Assembly: GCF_018324205.1 (NCBI RefSeq)
Contig: NZ_AP023356.1
Coordinates: forward strand, 992,001 to 1,056,000
Direction of reading: 5' to 3'
Length of the DNA stretch: 64,000 nt
Source: Actinoplanes ianthinogenes
GTDB lineage: Bacteria > Actinomycetota > Actinomycetes > Mycobacteriales > Micromonosporaceae
Positions 42,475 through 51,414 of this stretch are shown one piece after another (positions within the stretch are counted from its first letter, which is position 1; every line of letters starts with the position of its first letter). The position numbers and the translations under genes were made by a program. The notes beneath the pieces were generated by a model. It did no database searches and had not been told where the DNA came from. It saw nothing but the letters and a program-made list of their open reading frames with translations.

Positions 42475-44759
42475 TCGCGTGGGCGATGGTGCGGCACCGG
42501 TTCGCGAGTTTCGCCGGGACGTTCGTGGCGATCGCGCTGGGCGTCGCGGTGGTGGCCGGCTCGGTGACGCTCTACCTCTCCTCACGGCCGGAGCCGCCTG
42601 AGCGATATCGGTCAGCGCCGGTGATGGTGCAGGCGCCGTCGGTGGGCACGAACGACTTCGGCGAGCCGGAGATCCGCTCGTGGACCCACGATGAGATGGC
42701 TGATATCTCCGAAAAACTCCGGGACATCGCCACGGTCATCCCCGACCCGGTCTTCTACGTGCAGGAAGAGGGCACGCAGGATCAGGGGACAGCAAGGATC
42801 GACGGGCACGCCTGGTCGTCCACGGCGCTCGGCGGCTACCGGCTGACCTCCGGGCGGAAGCCGGACAAGACCGGCGAGGTGGTCGCGCGGAAGGCGCTGA
42901 ACAGCCGGCTCGAGGTGATCACCGCGAAGGGCCCGGAGAGCTGGACGGTCGTCGGGACGACGGACGGCCCCGGGTACTACGTGCCGGACGCTGATGCGCT
43001 CGGGCGCGCTTCCGGCGTACGCGTAATCGGTCTGACGGTGACCGGAAACCCGGCGCAAGCGGCAAGCGAGGCGCAAGCCCTGATCGGCCCGGCCGGAACG
43101 GTCCGCACCGGAGCGGACCGCGCCGTCCTGGAACCCGAGGAGATCACCCGGATCCGCTGGCTCGGCGCCCAGCTGCTGATCGCCCTGGTCACCCTCGGCA
43201 CCTTCGCCACCGTCTTCGTCGTCGCCTCGACCTGCGCGCTGACCGCCGCGCAGCGCCGCCGCGAACTGGGTCTGCTGCGCGCCGCCGGCGCGACCCCGGG
43301 CCAGGTCCGCCGGCTGATGTACGCCGAGACCACCCTGATCGCGCTGCTCGCCGGCCTGGTCGGCGCCCCGCTCGGCGCCCTGCTCGCGCCGCTGCTGGCC
43401 GGCCCGATGGTCGATTTCGGCCTGGAGCCGCCCGGGTACGCGGCCACCTGGCAGCCCGCCGCGGTCGGTGGCTCGATCCTGCTCGGCCTGCTCGTCGCCC
43501 TGGCCGGCGTCGCCGTGGCGGCGCGCCGCGCCAGCCGGGTCTCCCCGATGGCCGCGCTGCGCGAGGCGGCTGCCGAGACCCGCGCGATGACCCCGGCCCG
43601 CTGGGTGTCCGGCCTGCTCAGCGCGGCGGCCGGTGGGGCGTTGCTGGCCGCGATGCCGAGCATGCCGACGGCGAGCAAGTCGACCGCCGGGCTGGGCGCC
43701 GCGATGCTGTTGCTGACCGCGGCCGCGCTGCTCGCGCCGGTGGTGATCGGTCCGCTGGTGCGGCTCGCGACCGCCGGGTGGCGCGGCTCGGCGACCGGGA
43801 TGGTGGTCCGCGAGGGCACCCTGACCGGGGTTCGCCGTGTCGCCTCGACGGCCGCTCCGGTGCTGGTCACGGTTGGGATCACGGTGCTGCTCACCGGCAT
43901 GATCGCGACGATCGAGGAGGCGGCCGGGATCGACGGGACCGCGCAGATCCCGGCGGCCACCGTGCTCGCCCCGGACGGCACACCGGGCCTGTCCGAGGCC
44001 GCGGTGCAGGGTCAGCCCGGCACGTCTCGCCTGGGCACCCGGGTGCTGATCACTCGCGGTCAGCAGATCGTCGGCGAGGACGCTGTGGGCGAGGCCGGCG
44101 CGCCGGTCACGGTCACCCCCGAGGTGGGCGTCGGGCTCGGCTCGCCGCTTCCCCTGCGGTGGGCGGACGGCACGATCGACACGCTTACGGTACGCCGGAT
44201 CGACCCGGACGCCGCCGCCCCCGTCGTGCTCCCCCGCGAGCTGGTCCGCAGGCACGACCCGGACGCCCTGACCGGCATGGTGGTGCTCGCCGGCGACCCG
44301 CGTCCGGCGGCCGGCGCCCGGGCGCTGTCCGCGCGGGACTACGTGCAGGAGGAGATCGACGAGGAGGGCCGGCTGGTCGACCTGTTCCTCTGGGTGCTCA
44401 TCGGGCTGACCGCCGGTTACACCGCGATCGCGGTGTCGAACACGCTGCTGATGGCCACGGCGGCGCGCCGGCCGGAGTTCCGGGCGCTGCGGCTGGCCGG
44501 CGCCGGGCTGGGTCAGGTCCTGCGGATCACCACGGCCGAGGCGGTCCTGGCGGCGGTGACCGGGGCGCTGCTCGGCGGCCTGGTGGGCGGGCTGTCGCTG
44601 ACCGGGGTGCGCGCCGCGGTCGAGGACGAGCTGGGACAGGACGTGGCGCTGGTCATCCCGTGGGAGGCGGCGCTCGGGGTGGTGGGATTGTGCGTGGTGC
44701 TCGCGGTGGTTGCCACCGCGGTGCCGGTGCTGCGCCGGAGCGCCACGAGCGCGGCCTGA
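42471..44759 (+). CDS. FtsX-like ABC permease with two FtsX domains
   Basis: 762 residues. TM1 is at about 14-36, then a large extracytoplasmic domain (40-220), then three helices with the FtsX core RRRELGLLRAAGATPGQVRRLMYAET, a repeated half with another exterior domain (about 480-620), and a final core around RRPEFRALRLAGAGLGQVLRITTAE. The duplicated layout is that of MacB/BceB-like exporters and peptide-resistance pumps. With its ATPase and the divergent two-component system it forms a stress or antibiotic response module. Confidence 0.92.
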   Translation: MIAWAMVRHRFASFAGTFVAIALGVAVVAGSVTLYLSSRPEPPERYRSAPVMVQAPSVGTNDFGEPEIRSWTHDEMADISEKLRDIATVIPDPVFYVQEEGTQDQGTARIDGHAWSSTALGGYRLTSGRKPDKTGEVVARKALNSRLEVITAKGPESWTVVGTTDGPGYYVPDADALGRASGVRVIGLTVTGNPAQAASEAQALIGPAGTVRTGADRAVLEPEEITRIRWLGAQLLIALVTLGTFATVFVVASTCALTAAQRRRELGLLRAAGATPGQVRRLMYAETTLIALLAGLVGAPLGALLAPLLAGPMVDFGLEPPGYAATWQPAAVGGSILLGLLVALAGVAVAARRASRVSPMAALREAAAETRAMTPARWVSGLLSAAAGGALLAAMPSMPTASKSTAGLGAAMLLLTAAALLAPVVIGPLVRLATAGWRGSATGMVVREGTLTGVRRVASTAAPVLVTVGITVLLTGMIATIEEAAGIDGTAQIPAATVLAPDGTPGLSEAAVQGQPGTSRLGTRVLITRGQQIVGEDAVGEAGAPVTVTPEVGVGLGSPLPLRWADGTIDTLTVRRIDPDAAAPVVLPRELVRRHDPDALTGMVVLAGDPRPAAGARALSARDYVQEEIDEEGRLVDLFLWVLIGLTAGYTAIAVSNTLLMATAARRPEFRALRLAGAGLGQVLRITTAEAVLAAVTGALLGGLVGGLSLTGVRAAVEDELGQDVALVIPWEAALGVVGLCVVLAVVATAVPVLRRSATSAA

Positions 44760-44780
44760 GCCGGGCGATCGGCGGGGGGC

Positions 44781-44805
44781 GCCGCGGGTCGGAACGATCC
44801 GCGGC
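44781..44805 (+). terminator. Intrinsic terminator after the FtsX gene
   Basis: GCCGCGG (44781-44787) pairs with CCGCGGC (44799-44805) around a loop of 11 bases. Confidence 0.65.
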
Positions 44806-44823
44806 GCTCGCGCGGTCAGCGAG

Positions 44824-44878
44824 GCGCCGCGGACCGGAAACGGTCAGCGGAGCGCCGCGGACCGGAAACGGTCAGCGG
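44824..44878. repeat. 28 bp direct repeat at a gene 3' end
   Basis: Two identical 27 bp copies at 44824-44850 and 44852-44878, one base apart. The second covers the stop codon of the EAL-HDOD gene. Confidence 0.8.
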
Positions 44879-46089
44879 GGCCGCTGCGGGTTGAAGCGAT
44901 GCGCCGCGGTCAGCGTCCGGGTGGACCAGCGCATCGCGTCGAGGGCGGGAACGGCGAGGTCGGCGGACCCCGCCTCGCCGGCCTCGTAGGCGCTGACCGC
45001 GTTCAGCACCTGGCCGAGCCGCCCGGTGCCGTTGGTCAGGGCGTCCGCGACGTCGGAGGTGAGCGGCAACTGCTCGGCCATCGCCGAGGGGGTGCTGCCC
45101 ATCAGCCGGGCCATGCCGGTGACCAGGCCGGCCACGAACGCGGCGCCCTGGTCGGCGCCGAACCGGGCGGCCAGGTTCTCGCAGAGCCGGGCCTGGGTCA
45201 GCGCGGTGAGCAGCTGCTCCTCGGGGGCCTCGGCGACGTCGTCGACCACCATCAGGGTGGCCCAGCGGCGGATCCGGGTGAGGCCGACCAGCATCACCGC
45301 CTGGCGGACCGAGGAGATCCGGCTGACCACGCCGGCCGCGACCGAGTTGCTGACCCGCAGCACGCGCAGGGCCAGCGCCGGGTCGCTGACGATGATCGAG
45401 GTGATCTTCTCGAGCGGGACGTCCGGCGACATCAGCGCGGCGACCAGCTCCAGGCGGCGCAGCCGGGACGGGGAGAGGCTCGGGGTGCTCAGCACCTGCG
45501 GACGGCTCAGCCAGTAGCCCTGGCGCAGCTCCATGCCGTAGCGGTCGGCGATGGCGACCTGCTCCGCCGTCTCCAGACGTTCGGCGACCAGTTGCAGGCC
45601 GGGGTGCTGGCGGCAGGCCGCGACGATCTCGTCGAGCCGGCTCAGGTCGCCGTCCAGCAGGTCGAGCTTGACGTACGAGGCGAGCCCGAGCAGCTGCTCG
45701 TGCCCGGAACCCCAGACGAAGTCGTCCAGCGCGATCTTGTAGCCGGCCGCGGCCAGCGCGGTGATCCCCTCGATCACCTCGTCGTCCACCGTGACCGTCT
45801 CCAGCACCTCCAGCACCACCTGCTCGGGGCCGAAGGGCAGCGGCAGGCGGCCGGTCAGGAACTCGCGGGTGAGGTTGATGAAGCACGGCCGGTTGCCGGC
45901 CACCTCGGCGATCCCGAACTCGGTGAACGCGTTGATCATGACAGTGCTGGTCGCATACGTGTCCTGCCGGCCGGACGCGACGGAGTCCATCCGGCCGCGG
46001 AAGAGCAGCTCGAACGCCACCACCACGCCCTGGGCGTCGAAGATCGGCTGTCGACCGACGTGCACCGCGTCCATCACCGGGATTCCCAC
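44872..46089 (-). CDS. EAL-HDOD signalling protein (YuxH type)
   Basis: 405 residues. The N-terminal half is an EAL domain: GRQPIFDAQGVVVAFELLFRG, CFINLTREFL, LEVLETV, KIALDDFVWG, VKLDLLD, VAERLET and RQGYWLSRP, so the Glu, Asn, Asp-Asp, Lys, Glu and Gln positions of an active c-di-GMP phosphodiesterase appear present. The second half is an HDOD domain (LVAALMSPDVPLEKITSIIV, LRVSNSVAAG), a non-catalytic HD relative used in signalling. It could counter the GGDEF protein at 34229. Start GTG 46089 or ATG 46074. Confidence 0.88.
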   Translation of the reverse strand: MGIPVMDAVHVGRQPIFDAQGVVVAFELLFRGRMDSVASGRQDTYATSTVMINAFTEFGIAEVAGNRPCFINLTREFLTGRLPLPFGPEQVVLEVLETVTVDDEVIEGITALAAAGYKIALDDFVWGSGHEQLLGLASYVKLDLLDGDLSRLDEIVAACRQHPGLQLVAERLETAEQVAIADRYGMELRQGYWLSRPQVLSTPSLSPSRLRRLELVAALMSPDVPLEKITSIIVSDPALALRVLRVSNSVAAGVVSRISSVRQAVMLVGLTRIRRWATLMVVDDVAEAPEEQLLTALTQARLCENLAARFGADQGAAFVAGLVTGMARLMGSTPSAMAEQLPLTSDVADALTNGTGRLGQVLNAVSAYEAGEAGSADLAVPALDAMRWSTRTLTAAHRFNPQRPR

Positions 46090-46225
46090 GTCGCTGCCAT
46101 CGGCACAAAACTCGGCGACCTGACGAATCCGGGCGGGGAAACAAAACCGAAACGGCCGGTTCCCCTTACGAACCCCTCATGTTGGGATGAGACAGCCGTC
46201 ACAGCGCCTGAAAGGGAACCACCTG

Positions 46226-47773
46226 ATGCTCAACCTCTCCATCCTGCTGGAGGACAGCGCCCGCCGCTACCCGGACCGCGCCGCCGTGGTGCTGGGCCCG
46301 CAGCGCCTGAGCTACGCCCAGGTGGACGCGGCAGCGAACCAGGTGGCCAACATGCTGGTCGCGCGAGGCATCCAGCCCGGCGACAAGGTTGCCCTGTCCT
46401 GTCCCAACCTGCCGTACTTCCCGATCGTCTACTACGGCATCCTCAAGGCCGGCGCCGTCGTCGTCCCGCTGAACGTGCTTCTCAAGGGCCGCGAGATCAC
46501 GTACCACCTGAACGACTCGCAGGCGAAGGCGTACTTCTGTTTCCAGGGCACCCCGGAGCTGCCGATGGGCGCCGAGGGCAAGGCCGGGTTCGACGCCGCC
46601 GAGGGCTGCGAGCACTTCTTCCTGATCACCGCGGACCCGGCGGCCGCCTCCCCGATCGAGGGCGCCGGGACGCTGGGCCAGGCGCTGGCCGGGCAGGCGC
46701 CGGTCTTCGAGACCGTGCTGCGCGCCGAGACCGACGCCGCGGTCATCCTGTACACCAGCGGCACCACCGGCCAGGCCAAGGGCGCCGAGCTCTCCCACTC
46801 GAACCTGGTGCTCAACGCGCTCACCTGCAACCGGCTCTTCGCCTCCCAGCCGGCCACCGACACCCACCTGCTGGTGCTGCCGCTGTTCCACTCGTTCGGC
46901 TCGACGGTGAACATGAACGCCGGCTTCTCGGTGGCGGCCACCCTGGTGCTGCTGCCCCGCTTCGAGGCGAACGCCGCGGTCCAGCTGTTGCAGAGCGAGA
47001 ACGTGACGTTCTTCGCCGGCGTGCCGACCATGTACTGGGGCCTGCTGAACGCGCTCGACGACAGCGTGGACGTCGAACGGATCGCCCGGAACATGCGGGT
47101 CGCGGTGGCCGGCGGCTCCAGCCTCCCGGTGGAGATCATCAAGGCGGTCAAGGAGCGCTTCGGCGTCACCATCCTGGAGGGCTACGGCCTCTCCGAGACC
47201 TCACCGGTGGCGACCTTCAGCGACCCGGACGCCGAGCCGCGGCCCGGCTCGATCGGCATCCCGATCTGGGGCGTCGAGGTCAAGCTGATCGACCAGCAGT
47301 GGAACACGATCGGCGGCGCCGACGAGATCGGCGAGATCGCCATCCGCGGCCACAACATCATGAACGGGTACTACAACCGGCCGGAGGCGACCGCCGAGGT
47401 GATGCGGGACGGCTGGTTCCGCACCGGCGACCTGGCCCGCCGCGACAAGGACGGCTACTACTACATCGTCGACCGGGCCAAGGACATGATCATCCGGGGC
47501 GGCTTCAACGTCTACCCGCGGGAGATCGAGGAGGTCCTGCTCACCCACGAGGCGATCTCCCTCGCCGCGGTGATCGGCGTGCCGCACCCCAGCCACGGCG
47601 AGGAGGTCAAGGCGTTCGTGATCCTCAAGCCGGGCGCCACCGCCACCGAGGAGGAGATCGTCGCCTGGGGCAGGGAGCAGATGGCGTCGTACAAATACCC
47701 CCGGCTGGTCAGCATCGTCGAGTCGCTCCCGATGACGGCGACCGGCAAGCTGCTCAAACGCGAGCTCAGCTGA
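46226..47773 (+). CDS. Long-chain fatty-acid-CoA ligase (AMP-binding)
   Basis: 515 residues. P-loop LYTSGTTGQAKGAELSH, the A5 motif GYGLSETSPV, the A7/A8 hinge WFRTGDLARRDKDGYYYIVD and RGGFNVYPREIEE, and the catalytic Lys in ATGKLLKREL are all present. The enzyme adenylates an acid and transfers it to CoA. AAAGGGA lies eight bases before ATG 46226. Promoters for this and the divergent EAL-HDOD gene must be in the 136 bp between them. A strong terminator follows. Confidence 0.93.
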   Translation: MLNLSILLEDSARRYPDRAAVVLGPQRLSYAQVDAAANQVANMLVARGIQPGDKVALSCPNLPYFPIVYYGILKAGAVVVPLNVLLKGREITYHLNDSQAKAYFCFQGTPELPMGAEGKAGFDAAEGCEHFFLITADPAAASPIEGAGTLGQALAGQAPVFETVLRAETDAAVILYTSGTTGQAKGAELSHSNLVLNALTCNRLFASQPATDTHLLVLPLFHSFGSTVNMNAGFSVAATLVLLPRFEANAAVQLLQSENVTFFAGVPTMYWGLLNALDDSVDVERIARNMRVAVAGGSSLPVEIIKAVKERFGVTILEGYGLSETSPVATFSDPDAEPRPGSIGIPIWGVEVKLIDQQWNTIGGADEIGEIAIRGHNIMNGYYNRPEATAEVMRDGWFRTGDLARRDKDGYYYIVDRAKDMIIRGGFNVYPREIEEVLLTHEAISLAAVIGVPHPSHGEEVKAFVILKPGATATEEEIVAWGREQMASYKYPRLVSIVESLPMTATGKLLKRELS

Positions 47774-47798
47774 ACCGTCGGAGGATCGCGGCCGAACG

Positions 47799-47827
47799 GG
47801 CACCCGGCGGGATACCCGCCGGGTGCC
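47799..47827 (+). terminator. Strong intrinsic terminator
   Basis: A perfect 13 bp stem GGCACCCGGCGGG (47799-47811) with CCCGCCGGGTGCC (47815-47827) and a 3-base loop separates the ligase gene from the glnX operon. Confidence 0.9.
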
Positions 47828-47930
47828 GCCGCTCCCTAGACTCGCACGCAACACCCGCCCCGTGGGGCTCGATGATCGCTTGCATCGGTGACGCACAGTG
47901 GACGGGCAGGCACCCCTGGCGTACGGAGGC

Positions 47931-49244
47931 ATGAGCGTGACCACAGCCCTGGCGCACCGGTCCCCGGCGAACGCACCACCCGCCCCGCCGGCGGACGGTC
48001 TGCTGCGCCGGGTCGGCAACCTGCGCCACCACTCCCCCGGCCGCCTCCAGCTGATCCTCGCCGCCCTGATCACCCTGACCCTGCTGACCGGGCTGGTGTC
48101 CGGGCTCACCGCGCACGCGGCCTCGTCCGGCACCACCGACCTCGGCGAACGCGCGCAGCCGCTGCTCGCCGAGTCGGAGAAGGTGTACACCTCGCTGGCC
48201 GACGCGGACACCACGGCCGCCCAGGCGTTCCTGGCCGGCGGCCTGGAGCCGGCCGCGCTGACCCGTCGCTACGACGACGACCTGGCCCGGGCCGGCACCG
48301 CGCTGACCCGCGCGTCCCGGATGGTCCCGGCCGACAGCGAGGCCGGCAACGCGATCGAGGCGCTCTCCACCGGCATCGCGCGATATGCGGCACTCGTCGC
48401 CACCGCCCGGGCCACCAACCGGCAGGGCCTGCCGATCGGCGCGTCGTATCTGTCCGCCGCCTCCCAGCTCAACCGGGACACCCTCCAGCCGCAGGCGCAG
48501 CAGCTGTTCCGGACGGCCGGTGACGAGCTCGGCGAGAGCTACGACGCGGCCCGCAGCTCGTGGTGGCTGATGCTGCTGCTGATCCTGTTCGTGGCGCTCG
48601 GCGTCGCGCTGTTCTGGAGCCAGGGCTACCTGAGCCGCACCACCCGCCGCACCTTCAACGTCCCGCTGGTCGCCGCCACCGGCCTGATCGCCGTGCTGGT
48701 CCTGCTCAGCACCAGCATCTTCGCCAACCAGCGGACGCACCTGTCGGCCGCGGACGCCCAGGGGTCCCGCCCGGTCGCGGCGCTCGCCCAGATGCGGATC
48801 CTGATGCTCAGCGAGCGGGCCGACGAGGCGCTCACCCTGGCCGCCCGCGGCGCCGCCGACCACGAGGCCGACTTCACCACCGCCCGCGACGGGATCGACT
48901 TCGACGACCCGCGCCTGACCTACGCCCAGGCCCAGGTCTACCAGGCCGCCCGCCTGCACGACGACTACCTGGCGCTGCACGAGCAGGTGCAGCGGCTCAA
49001 CCAGAGCGGTGACTACGACAAGGCGGTCCAGCTGGCGATCAGCGCCGAGACCAGCAAACGGTTCACCGCCCTGACCGACACCATGAACACGGCGATCACC
49101 GACCGGACGGACGCGTTCACCGGCCAGATCAAGGACGCCGGCGACGGGCTGGACCTGCTGACCGTGCTCGGGCCGCTGCTCGCGCTGGCCGCCTGCGCGC
49201 TCGCCGTGATCGGTATTCGTGCCCGCCTGGAGGAGTACCGGTGA
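47931..49244 (+). CDS. glnX: GlnX-like membrane sensor of the PknG operon
   Basis: 437 residues. The ATG at 47931 has ACGGAGG upstream. Four membrane helices, at about 38-58, 206-226, 243-263 and 402-424, enclose two helical extracytoplasmic domains of about 140 residues each. This is the topology of GlnX, the membrane partner that carries the GlnH amino-acid signal to PknG in Mycobacterium. First gene of a seven-gene operon in which each junction overlaps by a few bases or is closely spaced. Confidence 0.82.
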   Translation: MSVTTALAHRSPANAPPAPPADGLLRRVGNLRHHSPGRLQLILAALITLTLLTGLVSGLTAHAASSGTTDLGERAQPLLAESEKVYTSLADADTTAAQAFLAGGLEPAALTRRYDDDLARAGTALTRASRMVPADSEAGNAIEALSTGIARYAALVATARATNRQGLPIGASYLSAASQLNRDTLQPQAQQLFRTAGDELGESYDAARSSWWLMLLLILFVALGVALFWSQGYLSRTTRRTFNVPLVAATGLIAVLVLLSTSIFANQRTHLSAADAQGSRPVAALAQMRILMLSERADEALTLAARGAADHEADFTTARDGIDFDDPRLTYAQAQVYQAARLHDDYLALHEQVQRLNQSGDYDKAVQLAISAETSKRFTALTDTMNTAITDRTDAFTGQIKDAGDGLDLLTVLGPLLALAACALAVIGIRARLEEYR

Positions 49245-50224
49245 TGCGTACCCGTCTCGCCCTGATCGCCACCGTCGCCCTGCTGCTCGGCGCCGCCGGG
49301 TGTGCCGGCGACTCCTCCCCGCGCTACGACGCCGACACCCCGCCCAAGGCGATCGGCCAGGGCACTCAGGAGGGCGCCGCGCCGGCCACGACCGCGGCCC
49401 CGGCCGACACGTCGTGCAACCCGCGGGCCAGCCTGCGCCCGTCCGGCTCGCTGCCGCAGCCGGGCAGGATGCCGGCCGGCACGCTGATGGCCGACATCCA
49501 GAAACGCGGCCGGCTGATCCTCGGCACCAGCCAGGACACCTTGCTGTTCAGCTCGCGCAACCCGTTCAGCGGCAAGGTCGAGGGCTTCGACGTGGACATG
49601 GGCCGGCTGATCGCGGACGCGATCTTCGGGGACCCGGACAAGCTGCAGATCATGGTCATCGGGTACGACCAGCGGGTCAACTCGGTGCTCCAGGGCAAGG
49701 TGGACGTGGTCGCCGACACGATGACCGCGAACTGCGCCCGGTGGAAGGACGTCAACTTCTCCTCGATCTACTACGAGGCCGGGCAGAAGGTGCTGGTCAG
49801 CAAGGATTCGGCGGCCAAGAGCATCGCGGACCTGGGCGGGAAGAAGATCTGCTCGGCGGCCGGGTCGACGTCGTACGACAACATCGGCAAGGTGAAGAGC
49901 AACCCGCCGCCGGTCGCGGTGTCCCGGGCGAGCTTCGGCGACTGCCTGGTGGCGTTCCAGCAGAACGAGGTGGACGCGATCTCCACCGACGACACCATCC
50001 TGGCCGGGATGGCCGCGCAGGACCCGTACGCGAAGGTGGTCGGCGATCGGTACACCGAGGAGCCGTACGGGATGGCGCTGAGCAAGGACCACCCGGAGTT
50101 CACCCAGTTCGTCAACGCGGTGCTGGAGAAGGCCCGCAAGGACGGGACCTGGAAGAAGACGTACGAGAAATGGCTCGGCCGATTCGGGCCGGCCCCGCAG
50201 CCGCCGGCGGCACAGTACCGATGA
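49241..50224 (+). CDS. glnH: GlnH-like glutamate/aspartate-binding lipoprotein
   Basis: 327 residues. The signal peptide ends in the lipobox LLGAAGCAG, and a Pro/Ala linker to about residue 85 leads to a type II periplasmic-binding fold with RGRLILGTSQDTLLFSSRNP, GFDVDMGRLIADAIFG, and a C-terminal KDGTWKKTYEKWLGRFG. In Mycobacterium GlnH binds glutamate or aspartate and, with GlnX, controls PknG. The start is GTG 49241 or ATG 49244, overlapping the GlnX stop. It is not accompanied by ABC permease genes, which supports a sensing rather than a transport role. Confidence 0.88.
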   Translation: MMRTRLALIATVALLLGAAGCAGDSSPRYDADTPPKAIGQGTQEGAAPATTAAPADTSCNPRASLRPSGSLPQPGRMPAGTLMADIQKRGRLILGTSQDTLLFSSRNPFSGKVEGFDVDMGRLIADAIFGDPDKLQIMVIGYDQRVNSVLQGKVDVVADTMTANCARWKDVNFSSIYYEAGQKVLVSKDSAAKSIADLGGKKICSAAGSTSYDNIGKVKSNPPPVAVSRASFGDCLVAFQQNEVDAISTDDTILAGMAAQDPYAKVVGDRYTEEPYGMALSKDHPEFTQFVNAVLEKARKDGTWKKTYEKWLGRFGPAPQPPAAQYR

Positions 50225-51414
50225 CAGCACCCTCGGTAGCCCCCGCCGACGCCGAACTGGCGCGCCTCGAAACCGCCGTGCAGGTGATCTCCCGCAACCT
50301 CGTCGAACTCGACGAGATGCCCGCTCGCAAGGACCTGGACGGCAAGCACCTGACCGGCCGGACCGCCGCCGAGTGGGCCGACGCCGGGGTCGCCATGGCC
50401 ACCCTCTGGGACGGCTATCGGATGCTCAGCGAGTCGATCGTGCGCGCCCAGTCACTGCGCGCGCAGCGCAAGTTCACCGACGCCGACCGGGCGAAGTTCA
50501 TGCACGAGGTGCTCGGCTCGTCGATCCTGCTCTCCACCACGACGGTGCCGCTGGCCCAGCGCGGGCTGCTCGGCGCCGGCCAGATCACCACCACCTGCAC
50601 GCCGGCCGAGCTGCTGGCCGCGATGGAACGGTCGTTCACCACCGCGGTGGACGTGGCCACCCGGGCCGCCGAGCGGTGGCAGAAACTCCTCCCGGCGGCC
50701 GCTGACGCGGCCGCCGCGCTCGATCAGGCCCGGCAGCTGTCCCGCCGGGTCGGCGCCCCGGCCACGCTGCTCGACCAGGCCGACCGGCTGCTCGGCGACC
50801 TGACCGGCACGCTCGCCACCGATCCGCTCGGCACCGACCCGGCGATCCTCGACCGGGTCCGGGACCTGATCCGCCGCTCCGACGCCGAGCGCACCTCGGC
50901 CACCGAGCTGCGCGACTCGCTGAGCCGGCGGCTGGCCGAGGCCCGGGACCGGGCCGACGAGCTGGACCGGGCCGGGCACGCGGCGCAGCAGGCGCACGCC
51001 CGGGTCACCGGCCGGTTCCCGGACTCGCAGATCGCCACGGTCCGCGCCGTGAACCTGCGGCCCGACCTGGCCGCGGTCGAGGCGCTGGCCGCCGCCGGGC
51101 AGTGGGCGCTGATCAGCCCGCGGCTGGCCCAGTGGTCCCGGGCCGCCCGGGAACGGCTGGCCGCGCTCTCGGTGATCACCACGCACAACGACAAGCTGCT
51201 CGCCGAGCGCGACGAGCTGCGCGGGCGGCTCAGCGCGTACCAGGCCAAGGCGCTGCGGCACGGGCTCGGCGAGCACCCCCGGCTGACCCCGCTCGCCGAG
51301 CGGGCCCGCACCCTTCTGCACACCGCGCCGTGCGAGCTGGATCAGGCTCGGGCGGCGGTCAACGCGTACCAGGAAGCGCTCACCGCCACGATCGCGAGGG
51401 ATGCCCGGTCATGA
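50221..51414 (+). CDS. Unknown helical protein in the pknG operon
   Basis: 397 residues, almost entirely alpha-helical, with long heptad-like segments (for example SATELRDSLSRRLAEARDRA and RLAALSVITTHNDKLLAERD). No signal peptide or membrane helix is present, so it should be cytoplasmic. I recognise no family. Its ATG overlaps the GlnH stop and its TGA overlaps the kinase start (ATGA both times), so it is made together with GlnH and the kinase. The position suggests an adaptor between the membrane sensor and PknG. Confidence 0.6.
   Translation: MTAPSVAPADAELARLETAVQVISRNLVELDEMPARKDLDGKHLTGRTAAEWADAGVAMATLWDGYRMLSESIVRAQSLRAQRKFTDADRAKFMHEVLGSSILLSTTTVPLAQRGLLGAGQITTTCTPAELLAAMERSFTTAVDVATRAAERWQKLLPAAADAAAALDQARQLSRRVGAPATLLDQADRLLGDLTGTLATDPLGTDPAILDRVRDLIRRSDAERTSATELRDSLSRRLAEARDRADELDRAGHAAQQAHARVTGRFPDSQIATVRAVNLRPDLAAVEALAAAGQWALISPRLAQWSRAARERLAALSVITTHNDKLLAERDELRGRLSAYQAKALRHGLGEHPRLTPLAERARTLLHTAPCELDQARAAVNAYQEALTATIARDARS

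Noticed and set aside
44710-47934. 1074-codon frame on the + strand
   Set aside because: It is antisense to the EAL-HDOD gene and then out of frame with the acyl-CoA ligase gene; both real genes have clear families.
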